Assembly (NCBI GenBank): GCA_029263395.1
Contig: JAJCXO010000150.1
Location: 1-32,486, forward strand
Direction: 5' to 3'
Length of the DNA: 32,486 nt
Source of the DNA: Acidobacteriota bacterium
GTDB taxonomy: Bacteria > Acidobacteriota > Thermoanaerobaculia > Multivoradales > J023
The notes beneath the pieces were generated by a model. It was not told where the DNA came from, made no database searches, and saw nothing but the letters and a program-made list of their open reading frames with translations. Below, one piece after another: positions 1 to 7,374 of this stretch; within the stretch, counting starts at the first letter, position 1; each line of letters begins with the position of its first letter. The position numbers and the translations under genes were made by a program.

Positions 1-81
1 TGGCGCCCGGAAGCGACCGACAACTCGACCCCGTACACTAAGATGATGACCCAAACGGCGGCGCAAGCCGACCACTTTTAA
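1..81 (+). CDS. possible C-terminal tail of a gene truncated by the window edge
   Basis: An open frame enters from the left edge and stops with TAA at 79-81, giving 26 residues that end in AQADHF. It is followed by about 600 bases without a convincing gene, so it would fit the 3' end of an upstream gene. The piece is too short to assign to a family, and a 26-codon open frame can occur by chance. Nothing in it resembles the YD repeats found further right. Confidence 0.25.
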   Translation, partial: WRPEATDNSTPYTKMMTQTAAQADHF

Positions 82-696
82 CCCGAGGAGGGCCCCCGCA
101 TCGACTCGCTCAGCCTACTGGTCGCTTTGAGTCGGAATGGGTGGTCGGAATCGTCGGAATACGCAAGACCCGCTGATCACGTTCACCGAGGGCGCCTGGC
201 CCCCGAGGGTGGCCTCGACGGTGGTGCCAGAGACTTGTTTTCGGAGGAGATGACCTTTCGAGCACGATTGGCTCGCCCAAGTTCGTCTTCCATGGCCCGA
301 GCACCGCGGTGCGGGCCCAAATGTCGGCCGATCATGGATGAAACACCCAGGTGTTTAGCTAATTGTCGACCGACAAACGCGTCCACACCGCGTGCTAACG
401 CAATTGTCGACCGACAAACGCGTCCACACCGCGTGCTAACGCAATTGTCGACCGACAAAACGCGTCCACACCGCGGTGCTAACGCAATTGCTGACCAACA
501 AACGCGGCCGCACCGGGGTGTGTGGCTTTCGTAGCAAAGTTCGAGGTTTCGGCACGTGGGGATTGATCCGTGATGGGCTGGTTCCACTGGTCTTCCCGCC
601 CGGTTGGAGCCATCAGAGCAGGATCGATCAGGCCTCGACCAGGGGAGCGACGCGAAAGTGGCGGGTTTTCGAGCGCTGGCAGCACCGTCGTCGATA
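82..696. other. intergenic accessory DNA holding a tandem repeat array
   Basis: I see no convincing gene here. Several frames are open on both strands (for example 127-534 plus and 183-716 minus), but their translations only mirror the tandem repeats and have low-complexity Arg/Pro/Ala-rich content. The right part (about 530-696) is GC-rich, without recognisable coding signal, and runs into the RHS remnant. The repeat array at 302-521 is listed separately. Confidence 0.6.
302..521. repeat. tandem array of 41-42 bp units with two palindromes per unit
   Basis: Units start at 302, 344, 386, 427, 469 and 511, so the period is 42, 42, 41, 42, 42. Each unit begins with a CACCGCGGTG-type palindrome. 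In the central units this is followed by a second inverted repeat, TTGTCG-AC-CGACAA. Units 3 and 4 are nearly identical, units 1, 2 and 5 are degenerate, and the sixth is partial. There are no unique spacers, so this is not a CRISPR array. The period is close to four turns of B-DNA, which would place every palindrome on one face of the helix. A phased protein-binding array is one reading; an expanding minisatellite beside an RHS locus is another. Confidence 0.85.
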
Positions 697-1314
697 ATGC
701 TCGGTCGGTCGACCAACCTGGTCTACGACGAGGATGGGCGCCTCATCAAGATCCGGGACTTCAGCGGGCGCGAGTTTCTCTACGACTACGACGCGTTGGG
801 TCTGCTGGAACGGGTGCAGACGCCACCGGTCGCCACCTTCGAGAATGGGGAGTCCGACGCCAAAGGCCAGACTTGGCTGAGTCTGACCTGGGGAGACGCT
901 GACAGTGACGGCTACGCGGAGGAAGTGACGAGCCAGGTCTGGGGAGCAGGGGGCCGCATCACGTTATGGACCTATCCCGCGGAGTAGACCGGCAGCCGCC
1001 GCGGGCGTGGCGAAGCGGTAGCAATCGCGACCGCCTCCGATGGACGTGGCCCGGGTGGATCTGCCGCACTGCTGGTCACCAGAATCGAGCGCCAGCCTGA
1101 TACGAATCGGCCGATTCGTATCGAAGATCCTCGCGGTAACGTCACTGAAATCGAACGTACGGCTTCAGGTCTGCCCACCCGAATCGTCCTGCCTAGTGGT
1201 GAGCCGGAAGAGTCTGTAACGACGAGGGAGTACAATACGTTTGGCCAGGTTGCGCCCGCAACCCACCCGAACGGCCACGTGACGTCGAGCTACTATCGGC
1301 GGCGGGATCGAGGT
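697..1314 (+). pseudogene. RHS/YD-repeat core remnant with an in-frame stop
   Basis: A single reading frame carries RHS/YD-type sequence on both sides of a TAG stop at 985-987. Before the stop it reads NLVYDEDGRLIKI and FLYDYDALGLLERVQTPP. After the stop it continues in the same frame with NRPIRIEDPRGNVTEIERT, LPTRIVLPSG, EYNTFGQV and HPNGHVTSSYY. The alternation of YD, G-N/G-R and P motifs is typical of RHS core repeats. No start codon with a ribosome site precedes the piece, and the similarity fades near 1300. It is therefore most likely a decayed internal fragment of an RHS gene, in the same orientation as the intact RHS gene at the right end. The frame stays open to 1491, but that tail has no RHS character. 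Confidence 0.75.
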
Positions 1315-1405
1315 AGCTGTCTGGCAAGGCACTGCTCTCAGATTTTGATCGTATTTGCGATGGTTCGACATTCCCCAAAACAAGGCACGCTATGGAAGAT
1401 AAGCC

Positions 1406-1696
1406 ATGAGAAGACGAGCTGGGTGCCTAGCTATCTTGAGTCTGGCTGTGCTTGTTTGCACTGTGCCATTCTTGTTGTTGATGTGGGATAGAGTTCGGTT
1501 AGACTTCGATGCAGAGGGCCGGTTCTTCGATGAATCCAGTGGTGTGGTCTACAAAGATTCCTCGGTTGTCGGCTATTCGCTAATTGGAGCATTTGGAGTG
1601 AGTGTCTTTGCACTGCTCCTTGGCTCATCTATCTGGAGTCTTCGAGATGACGGACGAGGAGATTTTAGATGTTCTGAGAAGAGAATCCAGCAGTAA
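1406..1696 (+). CDS. small two-helix membrane protein, candidate RHS-associated immunity protein
   Basis: This frame encodes 96 residues starting with ATG. A basic N-terminus (MRRRAG) precedes a first hydrophobic segment at about 6-26. A polar loop follows with the run LDFDAEGRFFDESSG, then a second hydrophobic segment at about 57-78 and a charged tail. The product should be an inner-membrane protein with a small loop. I do not recognise a named family. Its position right after an RHS-core remnant, in DNA of visibly lower GC than the rest of the window, is where immunity genes of polymorphic toxins sit, so that role is inferred from context. Its last 50 bases overlap the next gene in another frame, so its 3' end may be altered by decay. 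Confidence 0.55.
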   Translation: MRRRAGCLAILSLAVLVCTVPFLLLMWDRVRLDFDAEGRFFDESSGVVYKDSSVVGYSLIGAFGVSVFALLLGSSIWSLRDDGRGDFRCSEKRIQQ

Positions 1697-1919
1697 GTCG
1701 CCCACACAGCTGGCACTCCTCTTCGATGAAATTACAGATGGCGGGTTGTCTTATTCCTCTCTAATCGGGTGCTTTAGCGTCGCGTTCCCGAAAGTCCCAT
1801 TGCAAGTCTTGATCGGCTTAGGAAAATGGAAGCGAGTAGGTGGAATGCGGTGGTCAGATGACGATGTCAACCGTGTCCTCGAAGACTGGTTTCCGTACGA
1901 CCAGGAGTTCGGGGGGTAG
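1647..1919 (+). CDS. small acidic cytosolic protein, candidate orphan immunity protein
   Basis: The frame is open from 1602, but I choose the ATG at 1647 because GGAG lies about nine bases upstream and the protein then begins MTDEEILDVLRRE. The 90-residue product is acidic, has no signal peptide or membrane segment, and ends WFPYDQEFGG. Its middle (FDEITDGGLSYSSLIGCF) and the FPKVPLQVLIGLGKW stretch look like a folded alpha-helical domain. I cannot name the family. Size, charge and position downstream of an RHS remnant fit an immunity protein that outlived its toxin. It overlaps the preceding membrane-protein gene by 50 bases. Confidence 0.55.
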   Translation: MTDEEILDVLRRESSSKSPTQLALLFDEITDGGLSYSSLIGCFSVAFPKVPLQVLIGLGKWKRVGGMRWSDDDVNRVLEDWFPYDQEFGG

Positions 1920-1933
1920 TTGCTCGTGGTGTC

Positions 1934-1962
1934 CTGCCGAGTGTCCGCAAGCCATTCGGCAG
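1934..1962. terminator. hairpin after the immunity-like genes
   Basis: CTGCCGA at 1934-1940 pairs perfectly with TCGGCAG at 1956-1962 across a 15-base loop, 15 bases after the stop at 1919. There is no T-run after it, so it may be a weak terminator, part of a degraded repeat, or chance. Confidence 0.3.
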
Positions 1963-2084
1963 GTAGAAGCCGGCGAGGATGCTGTCCCACCGACTGCCGG
2001 GGATGTCCTGTTAGAAGACACCGCGCCGCCCGTCATCGAGGCGCCAAGGGGGGCGTTACGGCTGGACAGATCTGGGCTAGGCCG

Positions 2085-3911
2085 TCAAAACTGTGAGTAT
2101 TGCGCGATGTCTAGACGGACGGCAGAGAACTGGCCACTCACGTTGTCGCGCACACCGATCGCAACCTGTTGGTCACCCTGTCTGAGGACAAGCGGTAAGG
2201 GGTAGTGGGCAGAATTCTTCACTGCTTCGGCCATCTTCTCGTCAGGAATTGCGAGATGGAAAGGGATCTTCTGAACCTTCCCAGCGTTACCCTTCGCATC
2301 CTTGGTGCTGACATAGATAGTCAGTGATCCAGACTGAACTGCGTCCTTGGGTAGGAAGCCGAGTTTACTGATTGGAATCTCGATGTTGATCGGCAGCACC
2401 GCGGCGTTGTCCTCTCGCGGTACTTCAAAACCTGGTTTGGCGCGGATATCGAGTGGATTGTCGAGCGTCTGATACATGAGGGCAGCCACAGTTGCACCAG
2501 CCTCGCGCTCATCAGCCTTGGGCAGACGAATTCCGTCCCGATGGCTGACCAAGTAACGTTGGCCCTTAATTTTGACCTTGACATCGTGTTTCGAACCGGG
2601 TTCCCAGTCGGCAGGAGGCGTGAAACCGAGGGAATAAAAAGTCCGCAGTTCACCGACCAGCCCGACGAGCTGATCCGCAAGCTTGCCTGAAGACAGCAAG
2701 AGACGGCCACCAGTGGCCTTTGAAGCGTACTCGAGCGGTGCTCGGTAATTCTCCTCAATGGTCGAGATGGCTTCCGAGGTGGCACCCTGTTCGGTGAGGG
2801 CGGAGCGGATATCTCCACCGTGATTGCCATTAGCATCAATGCTGTAAATTGTGACACCTGCACGATTCGCTGCGTCGGCCAATTTCTCCATCGGCTGTGT
2901 GAGATCAAAGTTTCCGACTGCGCGCGTGTAGTCGTTGTTGAAGTCGGTGTGACGGAGGCCTCGCTCGGGACCAGCGAATCGATTACGGAACTCGACATAC
3001 AGCCCTTCACCCGGCCGAGTCGGGATCCCCTCACCCACATAAAGCAAGGTCTTGCGACCTTGAATGCCGGCCATTGTTCCGACGACAGCCTCAATCTGAC
3101 GCAGCGATTGAATACCGCGATCAAATTCTTGGGTGGCGTAGGCGCGGATTCTGGTATTGATCAGTTGGTCTACTGCTAGCGATGCCCGGGCCTGAATGCC
3201 ACCGCTCGAGCCACGCTCGAGCTCGCCGAAGATCTGCCGGCGCTCGATTTCGATGGTTTCGTTGCGGAATGAGACGCGCTTCACATCGTCCAGGATGCGA
3301 TCGATAGCTCCTCGATCGAACAGGAAATCGGAGTAGAAGACGAGGCCAGCCTCGATCCCGACAACTGACACCAAATCATCGGGGCCTAGGCTATTGACGG
3401 CTTCTTTCAAGGCGCCAAAAGCCCGTTTGCGATGCGAGGAACTCAGTCGCGTGTGATCGATCAGAATGACGACATGCGTCCGTCGGGTGGAGCCAGCACG
3501 GATCTCCTCCAGGGAGCGGAACGACGGGTCGCGACTGCCATCCGTGTCGCGGGCTGTGCGTCGCTGCGTGGCTTCGTGAGTTTGGGTGTAGAAGTTTGAA
3601 ATCGGCAGTTCTTCGCCGTCGAGGCGCAGCTCGAACTCGTCGCGACTGAGCCCGGATACCGATTTGCCGGAGCGGTCGGTGACAACAACGTCAATGTTGA
3701 TCACCCGTACACTCACTTCTTCGGCGAAGACCCCGGTTGGTGGTGTTTCGGCATCTTGTCCAGTAGCTGGGCTCACAGCCAGAAGTGCCAGGGCGACGGC
3801 AAAACTCGTTGCGATGACGCAAGAGGAGGCGTAGGTATGCTCGAGACGATGGAGACGAAGGGCGCGGGTAGAGTGATGGAACAGAGATCGAATATTCAAC
3901 AGCAACCTCAC
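2085..3911 (-). CDS. exported VWFA-related domain protein (Acidobacteriota type)
   Basis: The product has 608 residues. A hydrophobic segment at about 31-47 ending SPATGQDA indicates Sec export. Next comes the small N-terminal beta domain of the family (VRVINIDVVVTDRSGKSVSGL, DEFELRLDGE, ISNFY). The von Willebrand A-like core begins at THVVILIDHTRLSS (about 146) and runs through RKTLLYVGEGIPTR and AANRAGVTIYSIDANG. The metal site is degenerate: DxSxS is replaced by DHTRL. The C-terminal third is beta-rich. This is the layout of the VWFA-related Acidobacterial family (TIGR03436), whose function is largely unknown and which is presumed to act in protein binding at the surface. The only reasonable start is a GTG at 3911, with no clear ribosome site, so the N-terminus is uncertain. 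It is divergent from the TPR gene at 4028. Confidence 0.88.
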   Translation of the reverse strand: MRLLLNIRSLFHHSTRALRLHRLEHTYASSCVIATSFAVALALLAVSPATGQDAETPPTGVFAEEVSVRVINIDVVVTDRSGKSVSGLSRDEFELRLDGEELPISNFYTQTHEATQRRTARDTDGSRDPSFRSLEEIRAGSTRRTHVVILIDHTRLSSSHRKRAFGALKEAVNSLGPDDLVSVVGIEAGLVFYSDFLFDRGAIDRILDDVKRVSFRNETIEIERRQIFGELERGSSGGIQARASLAVDQLINTRIRAYATQEFDRGIQSLRQIEAVVGTMAGIQGRKTLLYVGEGIPTRPGEGLYVEFRNRFAGPERGLRHTDFNNDYTRAVGNFDLTQPMEKLADAANRAGVTIYSIDANGNHGGDIRSALTEQGATSEAISTIEENYRAPLEYASKATGGRLLLSSGKLADQLVGLVGELRTFYSLGFTPPADWEPGSKHDVKVKIKGQRYLVSHRDGIRLPKADEREAGATVAALMYQTLDNPLDIRAKPGFEVPREDNAAVLPINIEIPISKLGFLPKDAVQSGSLTIYVSTKDAKGNAGKVQKIPFHLAIPDEKMAEAVKNSAHYPLPLVLRQGDQQVAIGVRDNVSGQFSAVRLDIAQYSQF

Positions 3912-4027
3912 GTATTGTCGAGTGTGGCGCGGGAGTGCGTTTGGCGGGGCGGCGAAGAGTCAGCCGCTTTCGATATAGTAACACCTGCGAGTGGCGCGAT
4001 TTTTCACAACTCTCGGAGATTGACCCT

Positions 4028-5299
4028 ATGTTCCGACTGAGCCGTATACTGACTGCTGGAGCACTCCTAGCCCTGGTATCGACACCGATATGGGCCCAAA
4101 CCGGCTTGCTCAGAGGCACCGTTGTTGACAGCGATGGCAACCCGATTGTCGGCGTCAAGGTCACGGCGTCGTCCGAAGAGTTGACGTCGTTCCGCAAGAC
4201 GTTGACCACGGATAACAAAGGGCAGTTCAAGCTGCGTTTCCAATCCACCCATCTGCAGTATCAGTTCGAGCTTCTTTTCGAGAAGCCCGGCTACGGCAGC
4301 GTAAAGCAGCCGATGTCACCGTCCTCGACACAGCAGATGCGCGAGCGATATGTCTTGGAAAAATCTGAGACGCAGGTGGTGGAGAGCCATGGTGACTTGT
4401 CCTCAGTGTTGACTGGTACTTCCAATGCTGCTGTTGGGGCCTTCAATGCCGGCCTAACGGCACAGCGCGAAGGGGATTTGGCGACCGCCCGCAGCAAGTA
4501 TGAGGAGGCGGTGGCGGCCGATCCAGAACTCGGCCCGGCTTTTGTCGGCTTGGCGCAGGTGTTGTTGGATCAAGGGGAGTACGCACCTGCTGCCGAGACT
4601 GCGGATCGAGCTTTGGCTCAGGATGTCAGCCGTGCCGAGCCGCTGCGGGTGAAATACCAGGCTTTGCGTGCTCTGGGCAAGAACGAAGAGGCTGAGGCGA
4701 TTGCCGCCACGCTCGAGGAGGCCGAAGGTGCGTTGGCTTCGGCGAAGCGAATCTACAACGAGGGCGGAGAAGCCTTTCAGGCGGGGGACAAAGAGACCGC
4801 GTTGATTAAGTTCGAGGAGGCCGCCGAACTCGACCCCTCACTGGTTGATGCCCACCACGCCGTTGCAACATTGCAGCTCGCCAAGGGTAACCATGAGGCG
4901 TCGGCGACGGCAGCTGAACGAGCGTTGGCTCAGGGCTCCGAAGACATTCGCACCCTCAGGGTGCTCTACGATGCCTACGATGCATTGAACCGGACAGAAG
5001 AACTGGCCGACATCGCGCCACGCTTGGCTGCTGTGGATCCGGACTTTGGCGGTTCGAAGCTAGTGGAGCAGGCGGCGGAGCTGTGGAATGGTGGCCATAC
5101 CGACAAGGCTGTGGCGCTGTCTCGGCGAGCGCTAGTGATCGATCCCAACCTTGCCAAGGCTTATTACTTCATAGGCCTCAACCACCTCTCCGGCGGCGAG
5201 AATCCAGAGGCCAAGGCTGCGCTTCAGAAGTTCATCGAGATGGCACCTGATGATCCCGAGGCTGCGACTGCCAAGGAGATGATGAGCTACATCGAGTAG
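4028..5299 (+). CDS. secreted carboxypeptidase-regulatory-like plus TPR protein
   Basis: The frame is open from 3935, but the ATG at 4028 is preferred: it has GGAG ten bases upstream and directly gives a signal peptide (MFRLSRILTAGALLALVSTPIWAQ). The mature part of the 423-residue protein starts with a carboxypeptidase-regulatory-like Ig fold (LRGTVVDSDGNPIVGVKV). A linker leads to repeated TPR helices, such as FNAGLTAQREGDLATARSKY, EAAELDPSLVDAHHAVATL and ALVIDPNLAKAYYFIGLNHL, up to the C-terminus. It has no catalytic motif and is likely a periplasmic or surface scaffold. It lies between two VWFA-related proteins transcribed on the other strand, and VWFA-like and TPR proteins are commonly linked, so a shared surface complex is plausible. 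Confidence 0.85.
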   Translation: MFRLSRILTAGALLALVSTPIWAQTGLLRGTVVDSDGNPIVGVKVTASSEELTSFRKTLTTDNKGQFKLRFQSTHLQYQFELLFEKPGYGSVKQPMSPSSTQQMRERYVLEKSETQVVESHGDLSSVLTGTSNAAVGAFNAGLTAQREGDLATARSKYEEAVAADPELGPAFVGLAQVLLDQGEYAPAAETADRALAQDVSRAEPLRVKYQALRALGKNEEAEAIAATLEEAEGALASAKRIYNEGGEAFQAGDKETALIKFEEAAELDPSLVDAHHAVATLQLAKGNHEASATAAERALAQGSEDIRTLRVLYDAYDALNRTEELADIAPRLAAVDPDFGGSKLVEQAAELWNGGHTDKAVALSRRALVIDPNLAKAYYFIGLNHLSGGENPEAKAALQKFIEMAPDDPEAATAKEMMSYIE

Positions 5300-5310
5300 C
5301 ACATCCTCAT

Positions 5311-5340
5311 GGAGCACCGTCGGTCAGTCGACGGCGCTCC
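5311..5340. terminator. bidirectional hairpin between convergent genes
   Basis: GGAGC-A-CCGTCG pairs with CGACGG-C-GCTCC around a GTCAGT loop, with one A/C mismatch in an 11-base-pair stem. It sits in the 44-base gap between the plus-strand TPR gene (stop at 5299) and the minus-strand VWFA gene (stop at 5344). The placement fits a terminator serving both genes. Confidence 0.7.
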
Positions 5341-5343
5341 GGT

Positions 5344-7227
5344 TCAGCCTTTGTTGTCTTCGACCGGGCCGACTTGCACCGAGCGTGTCACTACCGATGT
5401 GTCACGTCCGATCATGTCGAGGATCGCCACGCCAACCCGCTTACGTCCTGGGCTGAGCAACAGCTTGTGGGTGTGGACGAGAGACTCACCCTTGGCTGCT
5501 TCGACGTGCTCGTCAGCCAGACGAAGTCCAAGCGGCGCGGTATCGACATCCGAGGCTTCGCCTTCCGAACCTGTTGCACCGACGTACAGCTTCAAACGGA
5601 GCTCGTGTTGGCCATTCCGGGTCGGCAGTAACACCATATCGCGGAGTGGGATCTTTAGCTGAATCGGCAACATGTAGTAGCCATCGGTGCCATGGGGTTC
5701 GGGTCGTCCCCAGACCACTTTGATGCCATCAGGATTGGCCTCATGGTAATAGAGAAGAGCTGAGCGCAAGCTCTCGCGGACCCGAGAGTCTGTCGTCTTG
5801 CTGCGGTAGCCCGCCCGATGTCGCAGCCGCAGACCCTTGCGGCGCTCGCGCAACTTGACTTCGACTTTGTGGTAACGACCCAGGTCGGCACCACTTGATG
5901 CAATTCCTAAGGAATAGAACGAGCGGAAGTCCTGTGATGCCTTCTCGAGTGCCGGCAAGATTTCGTTCTGATTGACAATTGCACGCCCACCCGTTTCTAG
6001 CGCCATGAAGCGGAGCGGCGCCTGGAGGTTTTCCGGCACAACCGAATCCAGAGTCATCCGCAGTCGCCCATCGACGAAACCTGCATACTCTGCGTTGCCG
6101 AACTCCATACCACGCAGACCTCCCGCGTCCACGGTGTAGAACGACACGCGGTGTGCATTGGCTAGTCGATTGATCTTTTCGAAACTACGCGTCGTGTCGT
6201 GGCGTGGGATCTCACCATAAGGGCCGGTGGTGTCGAATTTCTCCGCTACCGCGTGGAACATCTCTTCGCCAGCGAGCATCGGAATGCCACTCGACACGTG
6301 AACCAGTGCTTTGCGTCCCGGTAGTCCACCGAGTGACTCGAGCAGCTTTTCGAGTGCATTGACGGTGTACTCGACGCCATTCATCTGTTCTTCGGCATAT
6401 TGCCGTGCATAGAGCAAAGCCTGGCTCGCGCTTTCGGACTTGTCGATCCGTCGCAGGGCTGCCATCTGGTCACGGCGGCGGATTGAGGCGAGCCCTACAT
6501 CATCGGCGATCTCGTCTAGCGAATCAGCGATGACCGAAAAGTCTTTGGTAAACGGTTGGCGTACTTTGAGTGAGCGGCTGTAAGTGACCAGCATTGCTTG
6601 GTCGGAGGTGCGGAGAGCACGACCGAGGAACTGTCGAATGGCCGGGAATACCCGGTTTCGCTCGAGTGGATTGATGTTGTAGTTGTCGACGAAAACAATC
6701 ATCCACAGGCGATGTTCCGGTGCGACACCAGGCTCATCCGACCGTGGATCGAGGGCGAGCGTCGGTTGACGAGGGCTGTCTGGTATAGGTGCCGGTACCT
6801 CAGGACCGGCACTCACACGACCGCCGGATACAGCATAGAAGTTGGAGATGTCGACTGGCAGACCATCCTTGAAGACAACAAAATCGTCTTTCGTCAAGCC
6901 GTCGACCGGCTTACCCTGCTTGTCCGTGACCCAGACATCAATATTGGCAATCTCGACTTCGACTACGTCGAAAAATTCTTCATCCGTCGCTGCTTCCGGC
7001 AGGTTGTCATCGGTCTTGGGCTGAGCCAACACCACGGTGGGGCAAAGCAGGGCGGCAGAAAGTACTGCGGCCAAGAGTACTGTGGTCGAGAGTACTGTGG
7101 CCGAAAGTACTGCAGCGGAAAGTACTTTGGCCAGAGGGCCCGAGCGAAGAACCGACGGCTGTCTCAGCGAGCGTGCCGGCGAGCGTTTGGCGGAGGGGAT
7201 GGACAAGGCGGTCTGGTGGGGCTGCAT
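5344..7227 (-). CDS. exported VWFA-related domain protein with an expanded signal peptide
   Basis: The frame is open from 7401, but the ATG at 7227 follows GGAGGT at good spacing and yields 627 residues. The N-terminus is basic, then residues 35-68 form a long hydrophobic stretch built from repeats of VLSAA/VLSAT/VLSTT, ending VVLAQ, a probable Sec cleavage region. The family's N-terminal beta domain follows (VEIANIDVWVTDKQGKPVDGL, DDFVVFKDGLPVDISNFY). The von Willebrand A-like core starts at LWMIVFVDNYN (about 174) and continues to RKALVHVSSGIPM and NAHRVSFYTVDAGG. The metal site is DNYNI instead of DxSxS. It belongs to the same VWFA-related family as the gene at 2085-3911 (TIGR03436 type), and both end with similar beta-rich regions. 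Its biological role is unknown. Confidence 0.88.
   Translation of the reverse strand: MQPHQTALSIPSAKRSPARSLRQPSVLRSGPLAKVLSAAVLSATVLSTTVLLAAVLSAALLCPTVVLAQPKTDDNLPEAATDEEFFDVVEVEIANIDVWVTDKQGKPVDGLTKDDFVVFKDGLPVDISNFYAVSGGRVSAGPEVPAPIPDSPRQPTLALDPRSDEPGVAPEHRLWMIVFVDNYNINPLERNRVFPAIRQFLGRALRTSDQAMLVTYSRSLKVRQPFTKDFSVIADSLDEIADDVGLASIRRRDQMAALRRIDKSESASQALLYARQYAEEQMNGVEYTVNALEKLLESLGGLPGRKALVHVSSGIPMLAGEEMFHAVAEKFDTTGPYGEIPRHDTTRSFEKINRLANAHRVSFYTVDAGGLRGMEFGNAEYAGFVDGRLRMTLDSVVPENLQAPLRFMALETGGRAIVNQNEILPALEKASQDFRSFYSLGIASSGADLGRYHKVEVKLRERRKGLRLRHRAGYRSKTTDSRVRESLRSALLYYHEANPDGIKVVWGRPEPHGTDGYYMLPIQLKIPLRDMVLLPTRNGQHELRLKLYVGATGSEGEASDVDTAPLGLRLADEHVEAAKGESLVHTHKLLLSPGRKRVGVAILDMIGRDTSVVTRSVQVGPVEDNKG
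7046..7135. repeat. 15-bp tandem repeat inside a signal-peptide coding region
   Basis: Five clear 15-base units start at 7061, 7076, 7091, 7106 and 7121, each opening with AGTACT; a degenerate sixth lies at 7046-7060. Read on the minus strand they encode a five-residue hydrophobic repeat (VLSAA, VLSAT, VLSTT, VLLAA). The repeat length is a multiple of three, so gain or loss of units would change the length of the signal peptide without a frameshift. Confidence 0.85.
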
Positions 7228-7374
7228 GAATACCTCCGACGGGTGGCGACAGTGCCGAGGCGGAAGAATAGCAGGTCTATCCCACCTTCTGTTTACCGGC
7301 GGAGTGAGCAGGGCCAGGAGACGGTCAATCCAACCGTCTGGAAAACGGTGTGCGCTTCTGGCAAAGTAGGGGGC

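Noticed and set aside
302-521. CRISPR array or integron attC array
   Set aside because: Units are contiguous with no unique spacers, no cas genes or integron integrase lie nearby, and the attC core pattern (RYYYAAC/GTTRRRY) is not properly matched.
183-716. 177-codon open frame on the minus strand with repeated PRCGRV-like peptides
   Set aside because: The repeats come from the 42-bp DNA array read in one frame; there is no ribosome site, and the copies change frame when a unit gains or loses a base.
1840-2205. 121-codon plus-strand frame with several Cys residues (CSWCPAEC, CEYC)
   Set aside because: It begins inside the soluble immunity-like gene and ends inside the antisense VWFA gene; no ribosome site and no coherent domain.
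2321-3124. 267-codon minus-strand frame within the VWFA gene
   Set aside because: It is an alternative frame of the same strand as the clear 608-aa VWFA protein, rich in Arg/Ser with no motif.
3941-3979. Promoter for the secreted TPR gene (TTGGCG, TATAGT)
   Set aside because: TATAGT at 3974 is a fair -10 box, but the only -35-like match lies 27 bases upstream, too far to support a call.
6598-7374. N-terminal extension of the FFLEELY gene
   Set aside because: The open frame runs back antisense to the VWFA gene, but family-like sequence begins at the ATG at 7375, which has its own ribosome site.
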